This document shows, piece after piece, positions 21,401-31,019 of a DNA stretch of 64,000 nt (positions are counted from its first letter, which is position 1; each line of letters opens with the position of its first letter). The notes under the pieces were generated by a model. That model did not search any database. It saw nothing but the letters and a program-made list of their open reading frames with translations, and had not been told where the DNA came from. The DNA comes from Proteles cristata cristata. Taxonomy: Eukaryota > Chordata > Mammalia > Carnivora > Hyaenidae. A program made the translations under genes and the position numbers. The stretch spans positions 208,944 to 272,943 of the forward strand of contig JAESUZ010002610.1 in NCBI GenBank assembly GCA_017311185.1, given 5' to 3'.

Positions 21401-21909
21401 CCATGTGGCTTGGCCTCTGTGCTCTAAAGCAGTTCATTGTCGCAGATCAATGCTACCAACAATTAGTGGTGGCCTTCTGAATAGCATGCCTTGGCCCAGG
21501 CCCTCCCTGAGAATATATCTGTCAGCTCCATGAACACTCTGAGGCAAGGCAGGGAGAAAGTCTGGGAGCCTCACATGTCACTGCTGTAATCCTGCCCACC
21601 GATGCTGCCTCTCACTATGGTTTCATTCATTAGGAGTACATTGAAATTCTTTATTTGTGACCTCCACCCGGCTCCCTGCAGGGAGTCACAGGCATGGTAT
21701 TTGAGAGGTAGAAAGGAAACCAGAAGCCCGCACTAAAACTGCCTGCCACACCGGTATCCCTGAAGGAGTTCATTTTAATTTCTAGTTAAAATTTGGAATC
21801 TGCTTTTACTGCACTTTCCGTGGAAGTAAGGTGCTACGCTCGTTACCTGGATGGGCTACTGGGCTGCAGTTACGTTTAGAGAGCCATTTACTTTTGTTTT
21901 TATTTACAG

Positions 21910-22085
21910 ACTTCGTGGGCCTGCTGGCCTCTTCAGGCAGAGTGGAGATGGGCTCCTGGGGATACATAAGCTCTGAGCAGGGCTTCTCTCCACCTCAGCT
22001 GTGTGGCTTACCCCTCTTTGTTCTTTATTTACTGCTATGGATATTTTCCAGTCAAGCGCCATCAGTGAAATTGCTCCACGGCCAT
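21910..22085 (+). other. Candidate exon, splice-like borders, function unknown
   Basis: A 176-bp segment sits between a good acceptor (pyrimidine-rich TTTTGTTTTTATTTACAG at 21892-21909) and a good donor (CAT then GTAAGT at 22086-22091). It lies in a plus-strand frame open from 21831 to 22208 and overlaps no repeat I recognise. The translation includes a hydrophobic stretch (PLFVLYLLLWIF) but no domain I know. A 176-base exon would leave a two-base phase. It could be a lncRNA or UTR exon or chance. Confidence 0.25.
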
Positions 22086-22158
22086 GTAAGTTTCCCGGAC
22101 AAGCGCTTTCCATGGGACTGTGTCTATCAGACCCTCCGTTTGGAGATGCAATTTGATT

Positions 22159-22370
22159 ATTTAAAAAAAAAAATTAATGCTTATTTAGTTTTGAGAGACA
22201 GAGCATGAGCGGGGAAGGGACAGAGAGAGAGGGAGACACAGAATCTGAAGCAGGCTCCAGGCTCTGAGCTGTCAGCACAGAGCCCGACATGGGGCTCGAA
22301 TCCACAAACTGTGAAATCATGAACTGAGGCGAAATCAGACACTTAACCGACTGAGCCACCCAGGTGCCCT
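22159..22370 (-). mobile_element. Felid SINE, minus strand
   Basis: Complete copy ending CGACTGAGCCACCCAGGTGC. Duplications GATGCAATTTGATT (22145-22158) and GATGTAATTTGATT (22371-22384) differ at one base. Confidence 0.95.
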
Positions 22371-22408
22371 GATGTAATTTGATTTTTTATAGTATTTTCT
22401 AGTGGTTT

Positions 22409-22611
22409 AAAATTTTTTTTTAAGTTTGTATATTTATTTTCAGAGAGACAGAGACAATGTGAGTGGTGGAGGGTTAGAGAGAGAATCCCAAGCGGGCTCC
22501 ATACTGTCAGCACAGATCCCAATGTGGGGCTCAAATCCACAAACCATGAGATCATGACCTGAGCAGAAATCAAGAGTTAGATGCCTAACTGACTGAGCCA
22601 CCCAGGCGCCC
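22409..22611 (-). mobile_element. Carnivore SINE, minus strand
   Basis: Complete copy ending TGACTGAGCCACCCAGGCGC. A 19-bp duplication with two mismatches: TAGTATTTTCTAGTGGTTT (22390-22408) and TAGCATTTTCTAGTGATTT (22612-22630). Only about 40 bp from its neighbour. Confidence 0.95.
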
Positions 22612-22984
22612 TAGCATTTTCTAGTGATTTGAAACTTGAACCACGTCATTGAGTACAAAGTCGAAGAATCGTTGCAGATGTGCATTGCTACATGCAGAGC
22701 AGGGGGCAAGACGTTGCCTTACGGACGAGTGCTCAGCCTGGGGGCTCAGGGCTGGAGGAGGACGAGGATTAGAAGGCGAGGGTTGAAAACTTCCATTTGG
22801 TGGCTTCCTTCAGCAGTCGAGAGAGGTGTGACAATGTGGTCATTGTTCAGAGAACAGGACAGGAGGCCTCCTAGATGGGCGAGGAGGAGGAATGGGGAGC
22901 AGAGAAATTGGATTGGAGCCTCCAGCTCTGATGAGTGGAAATAGGGCATCTAGTTCCCACAAGAATGATTGAACAAAGGCCTCA

Positions 22985-23350
22985 AAACTTCACATCTTGG
23001 CCTTCATCATCTCAATAAGACGTCACATTCAGTTGCAATTAGCCATGTAATTGGATAGCTAAGTTTGGGGGGAAAAAATAAAAGGTATGAAATAGTCCCA
23101 GAACATTTTGACTGCAGTGCAGTTTTAAATTGTTCACGTGATTTCCCATTCCTGAAACTAATTATTGTTCCTTATTCCCTCTTTCCTTTCCCAGCTAAAT
23201 TTGTCTCATAATCATGTCATTCATCGCCGTAGTTCAATGTCACTGCGCTCTGCTCAGCAACCTTATTTAGACTGGTTTTGCCCCTAAAAATCATGTCTTT
23301 AATAATGCACAGGATAAGGCTTTATATGATTAAAATGTAATATTACCCAT
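22985..23350. promoter_or_regulatory. Candidate conserved non-coding block
   Basis: Repeat-free, AT-rich and dense in homeodomain-type TAAT cores (near 23038 and 23158), with a CRE-like GACGTCAC at 23019-23026 and an E-box-like TCACGTGA at 23134-23141. This composition is common in developmental enhancers, but conservation cannot be judged from one genome. Confidence 0.25.
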
Positions 23351-23402
23351 CACAAGGATTTTTTTTCTTCCTTAATCAGGGAACTCGTGTCGAACAGGCA
23401 AG

Positions 23403-23869
23403 ATGGCTTCAACTACACCACTGGTTCTCTGCTGTGGTTCCTGGACCAGCAGCATCCACAGCACCTGGAAACCTGTTGGAAATGCAAAGTCCAGGGCTCC
23501 ACCCCAGACCTTCAGCACCAGAAACACTGGTGGTGGGGGCGCTGGGGTGGCTCAGTCTGTTAAGTGTCCAACTCCTGATTTTGGCTCAGGTCATGATCTC
23601 ATGGTTCGTGGGATCGAGCCCTGCATGGGGCTCCTCTCTGACAGCGAGGAATCTCCTTGGATTCCCTCTCATCCTGTTTCTCTGCCCCTCCCCAGCTCAT
23701 GCACACTTGCATTCTCTGTCTCTCAAAATAAATAAATAAATAAATGTTTAAAAAAAAAAAAAAAAAGAAGGAAGGATGGAAGGAAATACTGGAGGTAGGG
23801 ATGTAGCTACAGTCTGTGAAACCTTCCCAGTAATTCTGATGCATCTTGGAGTCTGATAACCATGGTTCT
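23403..23869 (+). mobile_element. MER5-like hAT element, host of SINE insertions
   Basis: Left portion at 23403-23537 includes CCAGGGCTCCACCCCAGACC. The right portion resumes after the first SINE at about 23783 with CAGTAATTCTGATGCATCTT (23829-23848), then is cut by the second SINE at 23870. The final bases repeat after that SINE at 24107-24118. Confidence 0.75.
23538..23782 (+). mobile_element. Carnivore SINE inside the MER5-like element
   Basis: Head GGGGCGCTGGGGTGGCTCAG, B-box region GGGATCGAGCCC, CT block and tail AATAAATAAATAAATAAATG then poly(A), followed by GAAGGAAGG units. Probable TSD AAACACTGGTGGT near 23522 and AAATACTGGAGGT near 23784. Confidence 0.92.
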
Positions 23870-24106
23870 TTTTTTTTTTTTTAATTTTTTTAAATATTTT
23901 TATTTATTTCTAGGGGAGAGAGAGAGAGAGACAGCATGAGCAGGGGAGGGTCAGAGAGAGAGGGAGTCACAGACTGAAACAGGCTCCAGGCTCTGAGCTG
24001 GCAGTCAGCACAGAGCCCGACGCGGGGCTCAAACCCACGAACCGCGAGATCATGACCTAAGCGAAAGTCGGACGCTTAACCGACTAAGCCACCCAGGCGC
24101 TCTGAG
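23870..24106 (-). mobile_element. Felid SINE, opposite strand, inside the MER5-like element
   Basis: Contains the longer body variant with GAGCTGGCAGTCAGCAC. Exact 12-bp duplication AACCATGGTTCT at 23858-23869 and 24107-24118; the target is itself palindromic. The head complement ends GACTAAGCCACCCAGGCGC. Promoter boxes are intact. Confidence 0.96.
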
Positions 24107-24259
24107 AACCATGGTTCTAAAAGATCTTATAAGGAAGGCTGCTGTGTTGCACTAGGTTGTTTTTGGCCACATGGAAACCTTCAGTGAGATCCTATAGCCT
24201 GAGAGAGATGTGCCAGGGGACTGAATGAACGTGAGAACATCTCCTTAGAATTTCATTCT

Positions 24260-24476
24260 TTTTCTTTAAAAAAATAATGTTTATTTATTTTTGAGAGAGA
24301 AAAACAGAGTACAAGCCGGGAAGGGGCAGAGAGAGAGGGAGACATAGAATCTGAAGCAGGCTCCAGGCTCTGAGCCGTCAGCCCAGAGCCCGACGTGGGG
24401 CTTGAACCCACAAGCTGTGAGATCATGACCTAAGCCGAAGCCAGATACTTAACTGACCGAGCCACCCAGGCACCTA
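24260..24476 (-). mobile_element. Felid SINE, minus strand
   Basis: Complete copy. Exact 14-bp duplication TAGAATTTCATTCT at 24246-24259 and 24477-24490. Confidence 0.97.
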
Positions 24477-24524
24477 TAGAATTTCATTCTGAAAAGATTC
24501 ATGGGTTGGATTTTCTGCCTAGTG

Positions 24525-24700
24525 TCATGAGGGGAGGCACATATGCTACGGTGTGTGAGAGAGGGCTCTGGGAGTCATCTGCTCTGAGTTCTAGTCTTGG
24601 CTTGGTCACCCACCAGTGGATGGAACCCTGGAAAAGCTCAGCTTCTCTCTGCTTTCCCATCTTCTCATCTGTAAGCATCAGGACACTGACATGGATTACT
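24525..24700 (+). repeat. MIR SINE fragment
   Basis: TCTGAGTTCTAGTCTTGGCT then TGCTTTCCCATCTTCTCATC and TGTAAG follow the MIR order. Confidence 0.65.
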
Positions 24701-24772
24701 TCTCATACTGACATCCCTGTGTTATTCTTTCTTATGCTAACAATGTTTCACTCCTATCTCTTTCTGAATGTA

Positions 24773-25070
24773 GAATTGCCGGATTTAGCAAATAAAAATA
24801 TACCCAGTTGAAAAAATATATGCCTAGTAAAATTCGAATGTTAAACACTATATACTAAATATATATACTTATATCCCTACAGATATGTTTAGAAATATAT
24901 AAACATTTTAAATAAATATATATGCACATTTTTAGCATATATGCATATATGTGCACATACACACACATACATACATGGAACATACACTAAAAAATTTTGG
25001 TTGTTTATTTGATAGCCAAATTTTATGGGTGTCCTGTATTCATATTTGTTGAATTGGGCAATGCTATTTG
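24773..25070. mobile_element. Inverted-repeat (MITE-like) element with AT-rich loop
   Basis: The left arm GGATTTAGCAAATAAAAATA (24780-24799) is an imperfect reverse complement of TATTCATATTTGTTGAATTG (about 25036-25056), with TGTCCTGTATTC just inside the right arm. Between them lies TA-rich sequence (ATATATATGCACAT-type). The arms match an old mammalian palindromic repeat type I cannot name. Confidence 0.5.
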
Positions 25071-25109
25071 AATGCCAGGCTGAATCAGATTTTACATCAA
25101 TTGATCCGC

Positions 25110-25290
25110 ATCTCTCCCAGAAAGCAAAGGGCCCTGACTGGTGGGAGTCAAAGAAACTGGATTCGAGTCCCCACCCAATGTCAAGCCAGTCACTTCCACT
25201 CGCTGGAGTTTGGTTTTATCACCTGTGGGCTGAGAGGTATTGGGCTACCTACCTTTAAAGTCCTGTCCAGCTTTACATGTCTGGGAGATT
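25110..25290 (+). repeat. MIR SINE fragment
   Basis: AACTGGATTCGAGTCCCCAC, CAAGCCAGTCACTTCCACTC and TGAGAGGTATTGGGCTACC follow the MIR consensus order. Confidence 0.7.
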
Positions 25291-25850
25291 TGTTTTTGGC
25301 TTTTTCACTACTCTTTGGATCTGTGAAAGGTATTTCACTGACTTTTTTTCTGGTGTTTAACTTGTGGGAAAAACAGATTAATCATGTGAAATTTAGGGAA
25401 GTATTTTTGAACTATGAGCTGAGCTCCTTGAAAATGGCTTTGACATCAGAAAACAGCTTTGTACCTGATTATTTCCTTAGATAGAACCCTTGGAATGGTG
25501 TTGTAGGGTCAAAGGTGACCTTATCTTTCCCCCCCTCCCCCCACCACATTCCCCTCATTCCACCCCTAGGAAGTCAAGGAGGATCAGCCCTTGTCAGATC
25601 CCAGGTCACCAATGTGCCTTGCTTTCTGGGTCAGCACATGTGGAGGGGCAAGGACCCAAGTCCCCTTCTTTCTCTCTCTCTAGAATTGCTGTCTCCATCT
25701 GCAGCTGGGACCAGGGCTACTGCCCACCTAGGTGACCTTTGTTCTGACTCTTCTCTTCCTTTGAGTCCAATGGAAGCAGCTGTCACTCCCCTTGGGCTCA
25801 GGATTGGAGGCCCCAGATAAGCTTGAAGCCTGGTTTGGTTCAAGTCCCTT
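25291..25850. other. Unassigned, no recognised repeat
   Basis: The left half is AT-average and the right half C-rich. Frames at 25490-25843 overlap on both strands without domain content. Confidence 0.4.
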
Positions 25851-25857
25851 TAAGCCT

Positions 25858-25940
25858 TCTTTTCTTTTCTTTTCTTTTCTTTTCTTTTCTTTTCTTTTCT
25901 TTTCTTTTCTTTTCCTTGCTTTGCTTTGCTTTGCTTTGCT
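25858..25940 (+). repeat. (TTTTC)n followed by (TTTGC)n microsatellite
   Basis: About eleven TTTTC units pass directly into about five TTTGC units. As the tail of a minus-strand SINE these read (GAAAA)n and (GCAAA)n. Confidence 0.95.
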
Positions 25941-26173
25941 TCTCTCTTCTTTTCCTTTTTTTTTTCTTTTCTTTTCTTTTAAGTTTATTTATTTTGAGAG
26001 AGAGAGAGAAAGCAGGAGTGGGAGAGGGGCAGGGGGATGGGGAGAGAGACAGAGGGAGAGAGAGAATCCCAGGCAGGCTCTGCACTGTCAGCGAAAAGCC
26101 CAGTGCAAGGCCTGTGAGATCACGACCTGAGCCAAAGCTGGATGCTTAACTGACTGAGCCACCCAGGTGCCCC
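25859..26173 (-). mobile_element. SINE whose tail became a microsatellite
   Basis: The SINE body lies at about 25980-26173 and ends TGACTGAGCCACCCAGGTGC. Where the A-tail complement should be there is a long (TTTTC)n tract (about 25858-25913), a (TTTGC)n tract (about 25914-25940) and further T/C sequence. The short duplication AAGCCTT at 25852-25858 and 26175-26181 places the satellite inside the element. Confidence 0.85.
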
Positions 26174-26179
26174 AAGCCT

Positions 26180-26640
26180 TATTGTCAGAAAAAAGAGCAT
26201 ACCTTGGGATCCAGCACAGGTAATGGATTTCTAATAGTAGATATCAGACTTGGATCCAAAGCCCCTCCCAGTAATAAGGGGTCACCTTTCCTTGCCTTGC
26301 TTCCTTTGGGCATTTGTCTTCTGTGGGTCCCATGTGAAGAGAAAAGTGTCCTGAGTGAGGGAGCATTTGCCTACATCTGGATTCCATAGCCAATGTGTAC
26401 TCAGACATAACCAGTAAAAAGGTTTAAGGCTACTCATATTTTTTGCCAAGTTATATATTGAGCACCTATTATTTTATAAAAATTAAAAACCCGTTATTCT
26501 AAAAGACTTAAAATTATTCTCAACTGTTAATTTTCCAACTATACATTTTTGGAGTAACCAGAATGCAATCATGGCTCTATGACTGACTTGCTTTGGGTAA
26601 CAGATAGGGTATATGATTAATAACTGGGCCAATGATATTT
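26180..26640. other. Unassigned, AT-rich
   Basis: No element recognised, although parts may belong to the old L1 that follows. Confidence 0.4.
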
Positions 26641-26930
26641 AGACGATAAAGATAAATGTATAAATAGGGCACATTTGGTCTTTTTAGATATGGAAAGAAG
26701 ATACATAAATTTCCCATTTAGCCTGGGACTATCCCACACATGCATAGCCTCCCCCACTACCAACACCCTCCATCTAAGTAGTACATTTGTTACAATTGGT
26801 AGACCCACCTTGACTCATCATAATCACCCAAAGCCCACAGTTTACCTGAGGGTGCACTCATTCTATGGGTTTGGGCAAATGTATAATGGCATGTATCCTA
26901 ATTATCACTAAGGTTGCTCAGTGATAGACC
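26640..26930 (-). repeat. Old L1M 3' fragment, left piece
   Basis: ATCACCCAAAGCCCACAGTT (26824-26843), TATGGGTTTGGGCAAATGTA and ATGGCATGTATCC resemble the antisense of ancient L1 3' UTRs. It is cut by an inserted LTR-like element and resumes at 27535. Confidence 0.65.
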
Positions 26931-26934
26931 TCAA

Positions 26935-27532
26935 CAATTAAAACAAAACTAGATAAGGCCACTTAATTCATGCTCTTACTGAAACCCATTGTTCATATTT
27001 CTGTATCACACTTTCTGCAGGCATTGACAGTGATTGGAACAATACAACAGCCAGATAAGAAAAGCCCTGAAGGCACCAGATACCTAGAAGACCACATGCC
27101 ACACATCCCCATCCCTGCCCACGGTCACGTGTTGAACACAACTCATGACCCTCATAGGGGTCTCACCTATGACCACATGCTCTCAGCTTGCTTTCTTGCC
27201 TGTAGCCCCCCAAATCTCTCCTTACACAACTCTAGGTGTCCATTTGGCTGCAGAGAAGTCGGTTGTTAAGACTTGAGCCTGTCACCTCCCCCAGCGGCTG
27301 GCACCCAAAATAAATTTCTCCTTTTCTCTTTTCCAAAGCCTCCTGTCTTGAGTTCTTTGACTTCTCTTGCAAGGCGGTTATCCATGTTTGTTTGGCAACA
27401 GTGCTGGCCATCACAGCCAGGAGCTGTGCTCTACATTAGTCCAGCCCCCTCAGATCCCCCTGGGACTACTCAGGGTGCCAGGGCTCACCTGTTCCTTTCC
27501 GGACTTAACAGCTATGATAGATCCGTAACATC
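26935..27532 (+). mobile_element. LTR-like insertion splitting the L1M
   Basis: About 600 bp of unrelated sequence interrupts the L1. It has a polyadenylation signal in CCCAAAATAAATTTCTCC (27303-27320) followed by a short unique tract, as in LTRs. Neither end is sharply defined; ATCA beside both junctions may be the TSD. No retroviral coding sequence is present. Confidence 0.45.
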
Positions 27533-27534
27533 AT

Positions 27535-27680
27535 GATCATATCATACAGAGTATTTTCACTGTCCCAATTACTTTGCACTATAACTGTGTCAAAATAGTG
27601 ACTTTTATGCCACCCTACCATCAAAGGATCGCCCCAGTTACCTGAGTCTGAAAACCACATGCATAGTTGAGCCCTGGGGT
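27535..27680 (-). repeat. Old L1M 3' fragment, right piece
   Basis: ATATCATACAGAGTATTTTC at 27538-27557 is the expected continuation of the piece ending near 26930. Confidence 0.55.
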
Positions 27681-28161
27681 TTCTTCAATCTCGTGCCCGG
27701 GAACAGGAGTTCAACCACTAGCGTGATAACAGCACAACCACATTGGCGAGAACCACAGGAGAGCTGGAAGGCACTGTTGGGTCAAGTGTTTCTCTTACTC
27801 CGCTGTAGTGCTGCAGCCCAGAGGCTATTTAATAAGATTGGCCCTCTCTAAAGATCTGTTTCTTGGCTTATGGAGGAAGTCCTCTGTAACGTCGAGCGCC
27901 TAAGGGCAGTAACCATTGACGTGCTCTGTGCAGTTGGCTCAGAGGAGAAAATTTGGAGGTTATTTGGGTTGTTGGCCCCTTTGAATGTTGAAGAAAAACT
28001 GACTACTATAAAGACATAAATGGATTCCCAAATTCGTGTTTGTTTAGACCATTGCCAGATCACCCGCTGAGACATAAAGAACATTCAGGGTTCAGTAATT
28101 CTTTTCTCAGGTACATTGCTCAATCAAATAGTCCTTAACAAAAGAAACACATTTCTTCATT
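27681..28161. other. Unassigned, no recognised feature
   Basis: No repeat signature or supported exon. A 78-codon minus-strand frame at 27848-28084 is unremarkable. Confidence 0.4.
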
Positions 28162-28271
28162 GTTTTTTTAAAGTTTGTTAAATTTTTTTAATAATCCCTA
28201 CACCCAGGATGGGGCACAAACCCCAAGATCAAGAGTCACATGCTCTTCCCAATGAACCAGCCAGGTACCCC
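28162..28271 (-). mobile_element. Short-type carnivore SINE, old
   Basis: AATAATCCCTACACCCAGGA then GGGGCACAAACCCC and CAAGAGTCACATGCTCTTCC. This is the reverse complement of the variant without the CT block. No clean TSD. Confidence 0.85.
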
Positions 28272-28384
28272 CAATATGTCTTTATCTTTATTGTCTAAGT
28301 ATCATCAACTACATTATTAAATCTTTCTTGCCTAAGGCTGTACTCTGAATAAGACCATGGATGGGAATTATCTTTTAATCTTCT

Positions 28385-28480
28385 CAATAGTCTTATCAGT
28401 GAGCTGTGAAGTTCCCAGTCCTATTTTGCAGATAAGGACATTGAGGGCTCAAGTGGAGTGGTGGCGCTAAGATGCAAACA
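28385..28480 (-). repeat. MIR SINE fragment, antisense
   Basis: CCTATTTTGCAGATAAGGAC then ATTGAGGGCTCAAG matches the reverse complement of the MIR core. Diverged. Confidence 0.55.
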
Positions 28481-28999
28481 TGGAACTTCACACTCAAGGA
28501 CCAGGAAGCTCTGTGTTGCTGAGATGGCCAAACCCAAGACACACTGAACTCTCCTGATGCCAGTGGTAATGACTGGAAACATTGAACTTGGATAATACTT
28601 GTTTTAATCACAGACTTACACAAGAAATTAATCAAAATAGTAATGAATCAGAGAAGTTCAACTAAAATGCTTGACATTGAACTCCTGTCATATGTAGATA
28701 GACTGAAAGAGTATAACCATTTAGGCTCAAAGGAACAGATTGAAGGGGACTGATGAAGGGAACTTAGCTTTCATTTCAACATTAGAAACTAGAAATGACC
28801 TACTTAAAGTTTGGGCAATGTTGCTTTAGGACAAGCACAAACAACAGGGTCATGTGATTCATTATCAGCCAAAGTAACCTTGCCTCTTAAGAGGTAGAGA
28901 AGACTTTCTCAAACACCTGCTCCATAACTTGAAGAAAGTCTAAGCTCTCACTCCAAAGTTTTGCAAATTCCCAGAGACCTGTATTTTCATGATTATCTC
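28481..28999. other. Unassigned, AT-average
   Basis: No element recognised. Confidence 0.4.
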
Positions 29000-29019
29000 T
29001 GGCTATAATCTCTTTCTTT

Positions 29020-29220
29020 CTTTCTTTCTTTCAATTTATTTATTTTTGAGAGAAAAAGGGTGAACAGGGGAGGGGCAGGAGGAGATAGTGAGGGAGACAG
29101 AGGATCTGAAGCAGTCTCCACATTGTCATCACAGAGCTGGATGCAGGGCTCAACTCATGAACCATGAGATCATGACCTGAGCCAAAGTTCGTACTTAATT
29201 GACTGAGCCACCTAGGTGCC
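29020..29220 (-). mobile_element. Carnivore SINE, minus strand
   Basis: The tail complement is a (CTTT)n run. Duplications TGGCTATAATCTCTTTCTTT (29000-29019) and TGGCTCTAATTTCTTTCTTC (29221-29240) are about 85% identical. The head complement ends TTGACTGAGCCACCTAGGTG. Confidence 0.93.
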
Positions 29221-29487
29221 TGGCTCTAATTTCTTTCTTCTGATGAACTGCTCAAGTTTATGAACTTCACACTATTCCATACTGGACCCACCTGACAGAT
29301 CACTTAACCTGTTTTCTTTGCTTTCCTTCCTGCTTCTCCTAACCAAGAAAACAACAAGATATAAACATAGTCTGATCATAAAGGCTTACGTTTGTATAGC
29401 AATGTTTGGGGAAATCAGAGATATTTACATTTTCAGAAACACAAACAATTTTAAATTATGGATTAGACCACCCTATTCTAATGGTTG

Positions 29488-29708
29488 TTTTTTTTTTTAA
29501 TGTTTTCTTTATTTCTGAGAGAGAGAGAGAGAGAGCGCATGAGCAGGGGAGGGTCAGAGAGAGAAGGAGACACAGAATCTGACACAGGCTCCAGGCTCTG
29601 AGCTGGCTGTCAGCACAGAGCCCAACGTGAGGCACGAACCCACGAACAATGAGATCATGACCTGAGCCAAAATCAGATGCTTAACTAATTGAGCCACCCA
29701 GGCGCCCC
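29488..29708 (-). mobile_element. Felid SINE, minus strand
   Basis: Longer body variant (GAGCTGGCTGTCAGCAC) with complete head complement AATTGAGCCACCCAGGCGCC. No TSD can be recognised, so one flank may have been deleted. Confidence 0.93.
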
Positions 29709-31019
29709 GTGGACAACTCTTCCTAAAGGTCATTTTGGCTGCTGTGCCACCAGATGCTTTGCTAGCCAGACTCCTTCCATACAAGTCCTCATACCAACTA
29801 GCCAGCTCCCTCATTCCCCTTCTGTATCTTTTCCTTACCTCTCTCCCTGTCCCCCATGCTGTCCCCAAGAACTACACATTCTGGTTATTTATTAAGACCT
29901 GTACTTCAAGTCTCTTCAGTCCCTATTCCTCAACCCAACACCAGGCCCACATCAAAAGTCATCATGCTGCTCAGTTGAAAAAATCGACTTCATTAACATC
30001 TTAGCACAGAAGCCTGGCAAAGACTGGGCTGTGTCTGGCTTTGAGGGCATCTACACTCCTTAAAGGCAGTTGTGATATTGAAAAGCATTCTCCCCCTTCC
30101 TTACAATTTTATATTCATATAATATCAAGGAGTACCAGGGTGTTTTAGACTCAGAAGATGGAAGTTAATGATTACCTTGAGCACTTCTAAGGTGGTCAGG
30201 TTCATATACGGCCCCCAGGACATGGACCATTGAAACTACTTCTACAGACTTCATCAGGGATCAGTGGACCACAGGGTTATCTCAACATGGCTTCTCTACC
30301 CTTACCTTGTTACGGGGCCTGCATGTGAGGCGGAAGAATACAGGGAGATTTTTCTGTCTTGTTTGGCAAACAGTCCTCAAAATGTGACGAACACTCCCAA
30401 TCTATTAGTGACTAATCACAAGTTAATTGACTTAATTGTACATTAAGAGAGTGGCATGTCACAAGCCCAAAAAAGTGGAAAAAAATTAGGCCTCATATCC
30501 ATTTATTACAGGAGATGCAGCTTTTTATCACATAATGGCAATTTAAAAAGAAAATTTCTGTTAATGTAATTTTCTTTCTTTATGCTGAGTTTTGAAAGTG
30601 TGAGAATATTAATGAGAAAAAGGAAGAGATTATTTGAGCAGGAAATGCCAGAAATAAACTGTCATCTAGAAATATTAAACCAAGGAAATTTAAACTGCTA
30701 ACTTGAGAATTTTTTTTTTTAATTTTCTTAATCACAGTCCAAGAACTTATTTATATGCAGTGCTTAAGACATTAAGTAAATGTGTTAAATTGGGAGCCAG
30801 ACCCCTTACTTAATCTAGTTACTTAATCTTACTTAATCTAGAACTGGGTTCTCCCAGTTAAGGTATACACTAACACCAATCATATCAATATTACCAACCT
30901 CAATGTCCTTTGTCAGTAAAAATTAGTAGAATGCTTTTCTAACATTCCATGCTTGTGATTATTCCAACTATTATGTTTGAATGCTTCCCAGGAGCAGAGG
31001 TAGACAGCATAAGCTGTCT
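29709..31019. other. Unassigned, no clear repeat
   Basis: Repeat-poor over 1.3 kb. 30480-30700 is AT-rich and could be non-coding regulatory sequence, but I see no decisive motif. Frames at 29689-30004 lack domain content. Confidence 0.4.

Noticed and set aside
21831..22208. Complete 125-codon protein gene around the candidate exon
   Set aside because: The ATG lies in what would be intron before the acceptor, and the frame runs into SINE sequence at its 3' end. Only the splice-bounded part is worth testing.
22384..22630. Two SINEs at 22.2 and 22.4 kb as one tandem duplication
   Set aside because: The TSDs differ entirely and the bodies are of different divergence, so they are separate insertions.
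25792..26149. FSFLF-repeat protein
   Set aside because: It is a translation of the (TTTTC)n microsatellite and adjoining SINE.
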